A DNA stretch of 35,190 nucleotides from an uncultured Bacilli bacterium (GTDB taxonomy: Bacteria > Bacillota_I > Bacilli_A > Izemoplasmatales > UBA1188): contig CAJOMC010000018.1 of NCBI GenBank assembly GCA_905235635.1, positions 1-35,190 on the forward strand. The letters run 5' to 3'. Under the pieces are notes generated by a model. The model was given only the letters and a program-made list of their open reading frames with translations, made no database searches and was not told the DNA's origin. Numbering within the stretch: the first letter of the stretch is position 1; each line of letters starts with the position of its first letter. Below, piece after piece: positions 17,341-25,700 of the stretch. A program made the position numbers and the translations under genes.

Positions 17341-19833
17341 ATGAAAAAGATATCCTTAATTACCTTATTAATTTTAAGTTTAGTGGTTATTCCTATGTTA
17401 ACTAGTTGTGATAAAAATAAAGAAAACAAAAAAGAATATGAAATAGAAGAAAGAGTAGAAAATATTGAATATGGCGTTATGGGGATGGAAGCTATTTCTA
17501 ACACCAAGAAAATGGCTTACCTAAACCCTAACGTATTTAATTATGGTGATGGTAGTTACTCTAAAGAAAACACCAACTCTGATGGCTTCTTAAATGATAA
17601 TTTCTTATACATCGAAGATGATATGTATGTTATATGCGATGTTAAAGGAAAAGGGATGCTTACAAGAATGTGGGCATTAGCCTATCATGTGAATGGAAAT
17701 AATAAATTTTATTTCTATTTAGATGGCGAACTCGTGATTGAAGATACCTATAACAACATAATAAATGGTACGAATCCTAAAATAGAAAAAGCTTTCGCTA
17801 CTTATGAACCAAAAGGAACTTTTGTGGAATTTTATTTTTCGATAAAGTTTGAAAGTTCTTTAAAGATAATGATGGACGCTCCATTTGGCTTCTGGCAAGT
17901 TGATTATGCCTTAGTAGATGATGCAACTGATAATTTCACAAAAACTACTTTTGAAGAAGATTATAAAGTTGAATCAATCATCTTATCTAATTTAGGCAAT
18001 CCTACAGTATCATACGCTAGTACCTTTAATAATGATTTTAATATTAAAGCTAATAATAAAATAGAAGTATTAAATCTTGAAGGCCCAAAACAAATATCTT
18101 TTATACAAGTAAAGATTGATGGCCTAAATCTAACTGAAGATTTCACATATCAAAAAGAATCATATAGAGATTTACTTAATGGACTTAAACTAAAGATGTA
18201 CTGGGACCAAGAGGATACTCCATCAGTTGATGCGCCATTCGCATTACTTTTTGGCGCAGGATCCTTTGGTTATAACCATAAAGTAAAATCTTTTATGTAT
18301 GGAATAAATGGCGATACGCTATATCTAAATTTCCCAATGCCTTTTAAGAAAAACGCTAAAATTGAAATCTTAAATGAGTACACTAAGGATGTTAATTTAT
18401 CAGTAAAGATTGGATATTCAGATTTTAAAGATAGTTTCTATAATGTTGGATATTTTACTACTAATTATTCTAACTATTATATTCCATATGAAGATCCATT
18501 TGAAGCAGTAATGCTTAACGTAAAAGGAACTGGTAAAGTTGTATCTATTCAAGAAAATATCTTTGGTAGCGTTGGCGATGTTTTATATGAAGAAGGAGAT
18601 CATAGATTCTATATCGATGGCGCAAAAGTGGCTCAGATGATTGGAACTGGTACTGAAGACTTCTATAATGGTGCTGGATATTTCTTAGATTCTACTACAG
18701 GAAAATCTAAGGAAGGATTAAATTCTCTAAATTTTTGTGGCTACACAAACTATTTCTTCAAGACAGAAGATAACGTAACTTCTAATGGCGTTAGCATGTA
18801 TAGAGAATTTGTTACGGATCCAATAAACTTTAGAAATAAAATTCTAATGACTTTTGAACATGGTGGTGGTGAATATGATAGAAGACCGAATAGAACCATG
18901 AATTTAAACCAAAGTGCGGGCTATGAGGTTCTTGTATGTTATTACTATAAACCACTTACAAAAATGTCTATAACAGATGAAATTAATTTAAGTTCTAATA
19001 GTGATATTACTAGCCATAATTATCTTTCCAATAGTGAATCATATAATGTTACATCAGCATTCTATGGATCATTCTCAATATTAAAAGAAGAAAAAACCTT
19101 CTTTAAAACAAGTGAAGAAATAAGTTTTAATATGAAACTCGCTAAAGATAATTATGGAGCAGTTTTATATAGAATATATGATGCAATAAATATTGAAGAT
19201 GCTTTAGTATATGTGGATGACATGCTTGCTGGAGAATGGTATAAGCCATACACCAATACTTTCTTTGAATTTGCGGATTCATATTTTGTTATCAATGAAA
19301 AATATACTAAGAATAAAGATGAAATAAAGATAAAAATTGTTCCAGTTGGTGAAAATCCATGGTCATCATCTAGCTATGTACTTTACAGCATGTGCGATAG
19401 AGCACTTGAAGAGGATACATTTAAAACTGGTGATATTTATTCTATTTCATCTAAAAATAAATATTTAAGTGCTGATTTTGATATTATGGAAAATGATTAT
19501 CTAGGTACTCTTACGCTTGTTAATAATATAAGTGGCTCAGGTGAATACTTTAGATTATTCAAATATCATGATGGCTCATATTTTATTATCAATAATAAAA
19601 ATGGTTCACTTTTAGGCGCAAATAGTGGCAAAATAGAATGCAGAATATATCCTAATAGGAGTATTTCTAAAGCGGAAACTTGGATAATAGAAGAATCAAA
19701 AAAAGGATATTATCTAAAGAACGCTTTAACAAACGAATATTTAAATATCAATAATAATGAATTAGTTCTATCTAATAAGGGAACAGAATTCAATTTTGAG
19801 TTTATTGATATAAGGAAGGATGAAGTATTTTAA
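17341..19833 (+). CDS. GH172/DUF2961 surface lipoprotein with beta-trefoil-like C-terminus
   Basis: The 830-residue lipoprotein (lipobox LTSC near residue 23) should act at the cell surface. Residues about 50-560 form the DUF2961 region. It has an N-terminal jelly-roll segment (NSDGFLNDNFLYIED, near residue 80), a second one (DLLNGLKLKMYWD, near residue 278) and the two carboxylate motifs EEGDHRFYIDG (E417/E418) and GTGTEDFYNGAGYF (E439). The last 130 residues (YSISSKNKYL, DGSYFIINNKNGSLL, GYYLKNALTNEYL) have three-fold repeated strands like a ricin-type beta-trefoil lectin domain. It is the intact paralogue of the preceding gene. Family members are exo-furanosidases; the exact linkage is unknown. 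The LacI gene begins immediately after its stop. Confidence 0.88.
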   Translation: MKKISLITLLILSLVVIPMLTSCDKNKENKKEYEIEERVENIEYGVMGMEAISNTKKMAYLNPNVFNYGDGSYSKENTNSDGFLNDNFLYIEDDMYVICDVKGKGMLTRMWALAYHVNGNNKFYFYLDGELVIEDTYNNIINGTNPKIEKAFATYEPKGTFVEFYFSIKFESSLKIMMDAPFGFWQVDYALVDDATDNFTKTTFEEDYKVESIILSNLGNPTVSYASTFNNDFNIKANNKIEVLNLEGPKQISFIQVKIDGLNLTEDFTYQKESYRDLLNGLKLKMYWDQEDTPSVDAPFALLFGAGSFGYNHKVKSFMYGINGDTLYLNFPMPFKKNAKIEILNEYTKDVNLSVKIGYSDFKDSFYNVGYFTTNYSNYYIPYEDPFEAVMLNVKGTGKVVSIQENIFGSVGDVLYEEGDHRFYIDGAKVAQMIGTGTEDFYNGAGYFLDSTTGKSKEGLNSLNFCGYTNYFFKTEDNVTSNGVSMYREFVTDPINFRNKILMTFEHGGGEYDRRPNRTMNLNQSAGYEVLVCYYYKPLTKMSITDEINLSSNSDITSHNYLSNSESYNVTSAFYGSFSILKEEKTFFKTSEEISFNMKLAKDNYGAVLYRIYDAINIEDALVYVDDMLAGEWYKPYTNTFFEFADSYFVINEKYTKNKDEIKIKIVPVGENPWSSSSYVLYSMCDRALEEDTFKTGDIYSISSKNKYLSADFDIMENDYLGTLTLVNNISGSGEYFRLFKYHDGSYFIINNKNGSLLGANSGKIECRIYPNRSISKAETWIIEESKKGYYLKNALTNEYLNINNNELVLSNKGTEFNFEFIDIRKDEVF

Positions 19834-20829
19834 ATGGAAAAGAACGCTGTAACAATTAAAGACATTGCGAAAAAAGCGAACTGTTCTTTGTCAACTGTTT
19901 CAAAACTACTTAATGGTGGCAATGTAAAAGAACCACAAAGATCAAATATTCAAAAAATTATCGAAGAACTTGACTATCACCCTAACGTTATCGCTAGGGG
20001 CCTTAGAAATAAAAAAAGTTATACGATAGGAGTTGTTCTTCCATATTTCAATAGCTTTTTTTCAATGAACATTATGAAAATAATTGAAACAGAACTTTCT
20101 TTAAAAAATTATACTGTTGTCTTATGTTCAAGTGAAAATAGTCCTGAACAAGAAGCAAAAAAGATTAGTTTTCTTTTAAGCAATCAGGTTGATGGAATTA
20201 TTCTAATTCCTGTATCTAAAGGAAATGATTCTATAAAAGAACTCTTAGAATCTAATATACCATTTGTTCAAGTGGATGGTATTATTGGTGGAGTATGCGC
20301 TCCAGGAGTTATTTTAAATAATGAAGAAGTTTGTTTCGAAACTGTCACAAATCTACTTCAAGAAACTGATAAGATTGCCTTAATTGGTTCAACTGATAAC
20401 TATACTGGTGAGAAAAGACTTGAAGGCTACAAAAAAGCCTATAGAGAAAAGAATATAGAATTAATAGAAGATTTTTATCAAAATGGCAATAACACCATTG
20501 ATGGTGGTTATGCGGCTATGAAGAATCTTTGGAAGAAAGATATTAAGCCAAGAGCGCTATTTGTGACAAATTATGAAATGACAATTGGCGCAATTATGGC
20601 GATAAATGAACTAGGTATTTCGATACCAAACGATTTAAAGGTTGTAGGTTTTGATTATATTGGTCTTGCGAAAGCCTTAAACCTTAATCTTACAATCATT
20701 GAACAACCTCTTGAAGAGATTGGAAAGAAAGCTTGTGAAGTTTTATTATCAATGATTAATTATCAAGAAAAAGATAATAATACATATGTTTTAAATGCTA
20801 AAAAGGTTATTTTAAAGGAAATAAATTAA
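19834..20829 (+). CDS. LacI-family transcriptional regulator
   Basis: The 331-residue repressor-like protein has an N-terminal helix-turn-helix (VTIKDIAKKANCSLSTVSKL, residues 6-25), the hinge helix (YHPNVIARGLRNKKSYTIG) and a periplasmic-binding-protein-like sugar-sensing domain. The domain's typical strands are visible (GVVLPYFNSFF, QVDGIILIP, IPNDLKVVGFDYIGLA). It starts on the base after the GH172 stop and is followed by the FGGY kinase one base after its own stop. The 16-bp palindrome at 3496-3511 is the likely operator, so the gene would sit inside the operon it controls. The effector should be a sugar or sugar phosphate of the pathway. Confidence 0.93.
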   Translation: MEKNAVTIKDIAKKANCSLSTVSKLLNGGNVKEPQRSNIQKIIEELDYHPNVIARGLRNKKSYTIGVVLPYFNSFFSMNIMKIIETELSLKNYTVVLCSSENSPEQEAKKISFLLSNQVDGIILIPVSKGNDSIKELLESNIPFVQVDGIIGGVCAPGVILNNEEVCFETVTNLLQETDKIALIGSTDNYTGEKRLEGYKKAYREKNIELIEDFYQNGNNTIDGGYAAMKNLWKKDIKPRALFVTNYEMTIGAIMAINELGISIPNDLKVVGFDYIGLAKALNLNLTIIEQPLEEIGKKACEVLLSMINYQEKDNNTYVLNAKKVILKEIN

Positions 20830-20830
20830 A

Positions 20831-22309
20831 ATGAAATATTTACTTGGAATTGATATTGGAACTACATCTGCAAAAGTGACATTATTTGATTATGATGGCA
20901 ATATTTTAATTCATAGTAGTAGAAGTTATGAAGTTTTAAGGCCATATGAAGGCTATGCTGAACAAGATCCAAACATTTGGTATAACGCAGTTACTGAATC
21001 TGTTAAAGATATATCTAAAGAATATGATTTATCTGAAGTTATCTCTATTGGTGTTGATGGACAATCTTGGTCTATGATACCAGTTGATAAAGATGGAAAT
21101 GTTTTAGCAAATACTCCAATCTGGATAGATACTAGAAGCACTGATATTTGTGATGATATTAAAGAAATAATAAGTGAAGAAGAATTATTTAAAATATCAG
21201 GAAACCCATTAAGTCCTAGTTATGCTTTACCTAAGATGTTATGGTTTAAAAAACATAAAAGAGATATTTATGATAGAACATACAAGTTTCTTCAATGCAA
21301 TAGCTATATAGTTTATAAACTAACAGGTAAATTTAGCACTGATTACTCTCAGGCTTATGGTTTTCAATTTTTTGATATAAACAAAATGGAATTTGATACC
21401 TCTATCGCAAATAGATTAGGTGTTGATTTAAATAAGATACCAGAGCTTTATGCCTCAGACGATGTTATTGGGCATGTTAGCCTAAAAGCCGCAAAAGAGA
21501 CAGGATTATCTACTGAAACACTAGTTGTTGCGGGAGGGCTTGATGCTGCATGCGCAACTCTTGGAGTTGGCGTTATCCATGATGGTGAAACCCAGGAACA
21601 GGGTGGTACTGCAGGAGGCATGAGTATTTGTCTTAGTAAACCTGTAGCCCACGAAAAACTTATACTTGGATGTCACGTTGTTAAAGACAAATGGCTTTTA
21701 CAAGGTGGAACAACAGGTGGAAGCGGTGTAATGAACTGGTGGACACACAACTTTGGTAATATGGAAAGCCCAAACCCTTATGATGAAATTAGGGAAGGCG
21801 CAAAAGATATTAATCCAGGATCTGATGGTGTTATTTTCCTTCCATATTTTCAAGGTGAAAGATCTCCAATTTGGGACACTAAAGCTAAAGGTGTTTTCTA
21901 TGGTTTAGATTTCACTAAAACAAAAGATCATATGACAAGAGCTCTTTTAGAGGGCGTAGCCTATTCTTTAAGAGATAACATCGAAACAGCCTATGAAAAA
22001 GATATTAAGATTAATAAAATGGTGACAATGGGTGGTGCAGCAAATAGCGTGCTATGGACACAGATAAAATCAGATGTTGTAAAAATCCCAATATCTATAC
22101 CATATAACATTTCATCAGCTTCTTCATTAGGCGCAGCGATTCTTGCAGGAATTGGTGCTAAAGTATATTCATCCTATGATGAAGCAATAGAAAGATGCAT
22201 AAAAATTAAAACAACCTTAGTTCCAAATGAAGATACTTATTTAGCCTATGATGAAGGCTTTAAAAAATATAAAGAAATATATAATCGATTAAAAGGAGTG
22301 AATAACTAA
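20831..22309 (+). CDS. FGGY-family carbohydrate kinase, xylulokinase-like
   Basis: The 492-residue two-domain kinase has the ASKHA phosphate loop at the start (LLGIDIGTTSAKVTLFD), the substrate segment YAEQDPNIWYN near residue 42 and the catalytic Asp in AGGLDAACATLGVG (D238). It also has the second FGGY signature (GGAANSVLWTQIKSDVV near residue 400). The family phosphorylates xylulose, ribulose, tagatose, glycerol, erythritol and other polyols, so the general fold call is safe and the substrate is open. With a GatD-like polyol-phosphate dehydrogenase directly downstream (overlap TAATG), a role as alditol kinase is attractive. A ketose kinase is the main alternative. Confidence 0.9.
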   Translation: MKYLLGIDIGTTSAKVTLFDYDGNILIHSSRSYEVLRPYEGYAEQDPNIWYNAVTESVKDISKEYDLSEVISIGVDGQSWSMIPVDKDGNVLANTPIWIDTRSTDICDDIKEIISEEELFKISGNPLSPSYALPKMLWFKKHKRDIYDRTYKFLQCNSYIVYKLTGKFSTDYSQAYGFQFFDINKMEFDTSIANRLGVDLNKIPELYASDDVIGHVSLKAAKETGLSTETLVVAGGLDAACATLGVGVIHDGETQEQGGTAGGMSICLSKPVAHEKLILGCHVVKDKWLLQGGTTGGSGVMNWWTHNFGNMESPNPYDEIREGAKDINPGSDGVIFLPYFQGERSPIWDTKAKGVFYGLDFTKTKDHMTRALLEGVAYSLRDNIETAYEKDIKINKMVTMGGAANSVLWTQIKSDVVKIPISIPYNISSASSLGAAILAGIGAKVYSSYDEAIERCIKIKTTLVPNEDTYLAYDEGFKKYKEIYNRLKGVNN

Positions 22310-23361
22310 TGAAAGCAGCTGTATTATATAAAAATGAAGATATTAGATATGAGGAAGTAGAAACCCCTGTAATAAGTGATAATGAAGTTTTAGTTAAAGT
22401 TCATGTTTGTGGAATATGCGGAAGCGATGTACCTCGTGTTTTAAATAATGGTGCCCATTATTATCCAATAATCTTAGGCCATGAATTTAGTGGAGAAGTA
22501 GTAGATGCTGGTAAGAACGTTAAAAAAGTTAAAGCCGGTGATAGAGTTGCGGGTGTTCCACTAGTACCATGTATGAATTGTCCTGACTGTAATAATGGAA
22601 ACTATTCTTTATGTAAGAATTACACCTTTATTGGTTCAAGAATTCAAGGTGCATACGCTGAATATGTAAAAATGCCTGAAAGCAATGTCGTTAAATTCAA
22701 CTCTAATGTTTCATATCTTAAAGGAGCGTTCTTTGAACCATCTACAGTTGCGTTACACGGAATCTTTGTAAGTAACTTTAAGAAAGATACAAATGTTGCG
22801 ATTTTAGGTGGAGGCACTATTGGTCTTTTAACAATGCAGTGGGCAAATATCTTAGGCGCAAAGAGTGTTACTGTCTTTGATATCAATGATGAAAGATTAA
22901 CCCTTGCGAAAGAGTTAGGCGCAACATATACTATAAACACTATTTCTAGTGATCCAGTAGAAGAAGCAGCTAAATTATTCCCTCGTGGATTTGACTATGT
23001 TTATGAAACTTGTGGTTCTGTACCAACAGAAAAACTTTCTTTCAAGATTGCTGGAAACAAATCAACAATCTGTTTAATAGGTACTCCAACTAAAGATATT
23101 ACTTTTACTCCAAGAGAGTTTGAAGATATTAATAGAAAAGAATTTATTCTTACTGGCTCTTGGATGAGCTATTCAAAACCATTCCCAGGTAAAGAATGGG
23201 AAATGACAAGTGAATACTTCTCTAAAGGACTACTAAGAATAGACGGTTCATTTATCTATAAGAAATATGAATTAAGTAAAGCATATGATGCTTTCCAAGA
23301 ATTTAAAAATCCTAGGAATGTTAAAGGAAAAATACTTCTCTTAATGGACAGCGAAGACTAG
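22309..23361 (+). CDS. Zinc polyol(-phosphate) dehydrogenase, GatD-like
   Basis: The 350-residue medium-chain dehydrogenase has catalytic zinc ligands C37, H58 and E59 (CGICGSD, LGHEF). The structural zinc site has C88, C91, C94 and C102, and the Rossmann motif is GGGTIG (167-172). It shares with E. coli galactitol-1-phosphate 5-dehydrogenase the unusual stretches NGAHYYPI-LGHEFSG near residue 47 and GSWM-YS-P-PG-EWE near residue 283, recalled from memory of that protein. That favours oxidation of a hexitol phosphate to a ketohexose phosphate (galactitol 1-phosphate to tagatose 6-phosphate). Threonine or sorbitol dehydrogenase relatives are less likely. The start overlaps the kinase stop by one base, and the next gene starts directly after its stop. 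Confidence 0.88.
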   Translation: MKAAVLYKNEDIRYEEVETPVISDNEVLVKVHVCGICGSDVPRVLNNGAHYYPIILGHEFSGEVVDAGKNVKKVKAGDRVAGVPLVPCMNCPDCNNGNYSLCKNYTFIGSRIQGAYAEYVKMPESNVVKFNSNVSYLKGAFFEPSTVALHGIFVSNFKKDTNVAILGGGTIGLLTMQWANILGAKSVTVFDINDERLTLAKELGATYTINTISSDPVEEAAKLFPRGFDYVYETCGSVPTEKLSFKIAGNKSTICLIGTPTKDITFTPREFEDINRKEFILTGSWMSYSKPFPGKEWEMTSEYFSKGLLRIDGSFIYKKYELSKAYDAFQEFKNPRNVKGKILLLMDSED

Positions 23362-24201
23362 ATGTTTAAATATAAGAATAATAAGGAATTAAAAGTAGAA
23401 GATCTTCCACATAATAGATTTGAACTATTCTTTGATCTTTTAAAAAATAGATATAAATTTATTATTTTGAATAATTTATTATTATTCTTATTTTCTTTGC
23501 CTTTATTTATAGGTATTCTCTTTACTGTTTATGAAAAGAAAAGCTATTTGGGATTAGATAGCACACTCATTTCTTTTGATGGTCTCTTATTCTATAATTT
23601 AATCATATTTTTAGTTATTTTAGTTGGCTCATTAATCTTGTCTATTGCATTATCAGGATTAATCCCTATTGTTCAAACAATAGTTTTTAGAGAAGGCATA
23701 GTATACAGCGAAGATTTTATAAGAGGAATAAAAGAAAACTATTTAAAAGTAGTTACATCCGCATTCTTAATTGATTTATCTATTTTTTCACTTATATCTT
23801 CAATTGATTATTTAACATTTAATCAAGATATAATAGGAGTGTTATTTTTAGTTATTTCAATATTTTTCTTGTTTTTCGCTTGTATTTTTTCTTTATTCTT
23901 TATATCTTTAAATCTTGAATATAAAATAACTATTAAAGATTCTATTAAAAATTCAATAATCTTATTTTTTGGATTTTTTCCAAGAAACATCTTATATTTT
24001 ATAACCACTGTTATTCCTGTTGTTATATGTTCATATTTTGGCTTTATTTCTAGTATTATATACATGCTTGTGATTTCATTTTTAGGTTATATACCTTTAG
24101 TAATGGCTTCACTTATGTTTACAAATTACATATTTGATTTATCAATTAATAGGAACTTTAAGGAAAATTATAGAAGAGGCCTAGTAGATAAAAATGATTG
24201 A
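23362..24201 (+). CDS. Six-helix membrane protein, DUF624/YesL-like
   Basis: The 279-residue membrane protein shows about six hydrophobic segments. The segment order resembles the YesL/DUF624 family that often accompanies carbohydrate ABC importers: an amphipathic start (FELFFDLLKNRYKFIILNNL), the SLPLF turn after helix 1 and a loop YSEDFIRGIKENYLKVV before helix 3. It is longer than usual for that family. It begins immediately after the dehydrogenase stop and overlaps the next gene by eight bases. The role is unknown; transporter assembly or regulation has been suggested for such neighbours. The family call is tentative. Confidence 0.65.
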   Translation: MFKYKNNKELKVEDLPHNRFELFFDLLKNRYKFIILNNLLLFLFSLPLFIGILFTVYEKKSYLGLDSTLISFDGLLFYNLIIFLVILVGSLILSIALSGLIPIVQTIVFREGIVYSEDFIRGIKENYLKVVTSAFLIDLSIFSLISSIDYLTFNQDIIGVLFLVISIFFLFFACIFSLFFISLNLEYKITIKDSIKNSIILFFGFFPRNILYFITTVIPVVICSYFGFISSIIYMLVISFLGYIPLVMASLMFTNYIFDLSINRNFKENYRRGLVDKND

Positions 24202-24655
24202 GTTATATAGCATAAATGATAAAGATAAATTAAATAAGAAAATAAAAAAAGATTTTATTATCTTTCTTATTTTTTCATTTATTTATTTAGCTTTAGTATT
24301 CTTAATCATATTTTTTGAAACTAGAGAAAATAGAATTATTTTCCTTATAATTTCAACTCTATTATCTTTTATATTCTTTTCTTATGTATTCTATTATTTT
24401 TCATATACCAGAAATAAAGATAAAAGACTATTAGTTAATATTAATAAAGCTCTAAATAGTGAAGGAGTTATGTATACTGGCGAAGTTACAAATATCATTA
24501 GTTCATCTTCTATAGATTTTGAAACTTATGATATTGATGTAATGATTGATGATAAACTTCACACATTTAAGTCTTTATATAATATTGATGCCTTAAACAA
24601 GAAAATAAATATTTACGTAGTATCAGGTTTTATTAAAAAATATGAAATATTATAA
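24194..24655 (+). CDS. Small membrane protein, two helices, unknown function
   Basis: The 153-residue protein has a charged N-terminus rich in Lys and Asp and two close hydrophobic helices (about residues 22-43 and 49-70). A soluble tail of about 80 residues follows, with a beta-like segment (NIISSSSIDFETYDIDVMID). No motif is recognised. It overlaps both neighbours (8 and 14 bases), so it belongs to the operon and is probably translated by coupling. Extremely AT-rich codon use matches the neighbouring membrane genes. Confidence 0.6.
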   Translation: MIELYSINDKDKLNKKIKKDFIIFLIFSFIYLALVFLIIFFETRENRIIFLIISTLLSFIFFSYVFYYFSYTRNKDKRLLVNINKALNSEGVMYTGEVTNIISSSSIDFETYDIDVMIDDKLHTFKSLYNIDALNKKINIYVVSGFIKKYEIL

Positions 24656-25235
24656 GAAAAAATACCTTATGTATTCTTGGCCAGTATACGTTATAATATT
24701 TGTTCTATCATTCCTTCTATTTTACGCCGTATTTGAAATTAAAAATAATTATGTCGCAAGTGAAAAATTAACTGTTTTTATTTGTGGTCTTGAAGTAAAT
24801 AAAAATGATAAATATGAAGAAATAAGTAATAGAATGAATGAACTAGGTATTAAACAATTGAATCTAGATTGTTATGACTATCAAAGTAAGAATTATCCAA
24901 CGATTCTTGCGGTAAAAGGTTATTATGGCTCTGATATCTTAATTCTTGATGAGGATTCCTATGCTTTATGGAAAACTGGGGGAAGCCCTTTTGATATTAG
25001 CGATGAATATCTAGCTGAAGTTACAAATAAAAGTGTTTTAAGATGTGGAGATATAGAACATTTGAATTCATTAAAGATATATGATTATGAGGATACAGAT
25101 TATAATTTAATGATTAATCAAAACTTAATCAATTTTGATGGACTTAATTCTAATTTTTATTTAGTTATAAATAATAGAAGTGTCCATAACGATGATGGAA
25201 TAATTAAAGAATTTATAAAATTATTATTAAAATAA
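24642..25235 (+). CDS. Single-helix membrane protein with external domain, unknown function
   Basis: The 197-residue protein has a basic start (MKYYKKKY), one hydrophobic helix (about residues 12-31) and an external domain. Alternating strands and helices there ([26 protein letters not shown]) recall the alpha/beta style of solute-binding proteins, but it is far too short to be one. It carries two separated Cys residues and many Asn/Asp. The start lies 14 bases inside the preceding gene. Together with 23362 and 24194 it forms a trio of unassigned membrane proteins placed between catabolic genes. Confidence 0.6.
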   Translation: MKYYKKKYLMYSWPVYVIIFVLSFLLFYAVFEIKNNYVASEKLTVFICGLEVNKNDKYEEISNRMNELGIKQLNLDCYDYQSKNYPTILAVKGYYGSDILILDEDSYALWKTGGSPFDISDEYLAEVTNKSVLRCGDIEHLNSLKIYDYEDTDYNLMINQNLINFDGLNSNFYLVINNRSVHNDDGIIKEFIKLLLK

Positions 25236-25245
25236 AGGAGAGAAT

Positions 25246-25658
25246 ATGCTTTATAAGATACCAAAAATAATTAGCCCAGAATTACTTAAGATACTTGATG
25301 AAATGGGACACGGAGATGAAATTGTTATTGGAGATGGAAATTTCCCAGCACACTCTAATAACCAAAATGTAATTAGACTAGAACAGAAGAAGTGCTAGAT
25401 GCAGTTCTTGAACTATTTCCACTTGATACAATGAGTGAGAATTACACTTTCGTTATGGCAACATCTGATGGCTCAAATCCACCAATTTGGACTAAATACC
25501 AAGAAACTTTAAAAAAACATGGATGGAAAAGTGATTTATCTCAAATAGAAAGATTTGCTTTCTACGAGAGAACAAAAAAAGCTTACTGTGTTATTGAAAC
25601 AACAGAAACAGCTTTATCTGCGAATATTATTTTAAAGAAAGGTGTAATTACTGAATAA
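25246..25658 (+). pseudogene. RbsD/FucU-family sugar mutarotase, frameshifted
   Basis: The first frame (ATG at 25246, ribosome site AAAGGAG) encodes the family opening [20 protein letters not shown], then [13 protein letters not shown] and NVIRL, and stops at 25398. The rest of the family ([13 protein letters not shown], then PIWTKYQETLKKHG and FYERTKKAYCVIETTE) continues in another frame to 25658. Restoring one base near 25380-25388 gives 137 residues, the normal FucU length. The GHGDEI motif holds the catalytic His. Family members convert sugar anomers or ring forms, which fits hydrolases that release furanoses. As read, the gene is broken in the middle. Confidence 0.88.
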
Positions 25659-25663
25659 TAAGC

Positions 25664-25700
25664 ATTATAAAAGGCACTTCTCGTGCCTTTTATAATTATT
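25664..25700. terminator. Bidirectional terminator between mutarotase and aldolase genes
   Basis: ATTATAAAAGGCAC (25664-25677) pairs perfectly with GTGCCTTTTATAAT (25683-25696) around TTCTC. T-rich sequence follows on both strands. It ends the 22-kb operon and the convergent aldolase gene, whose stop codon starts inside the stem. Confidence 0.88.

Larger units (their letters stand above)
3418..25700 (+). other. 22-kb carbohydrate utilisation operon
   Basis: Fifteen to sixteen genes run on one strand with gaps mostly under 50 bp, several ATGA or TAATG overlaps and no convincing internal terminator. They start at the promoter at 3418 and end at the hairpin at 25664-25696. The content is surface binding proteins, three DUF2961/GH172 proteins, an ABC importer without its ATPase, a LacI regulator and sugar/polyol enzymes. 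Transcription as one message is inferred from layout. Confidence 0.7.
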
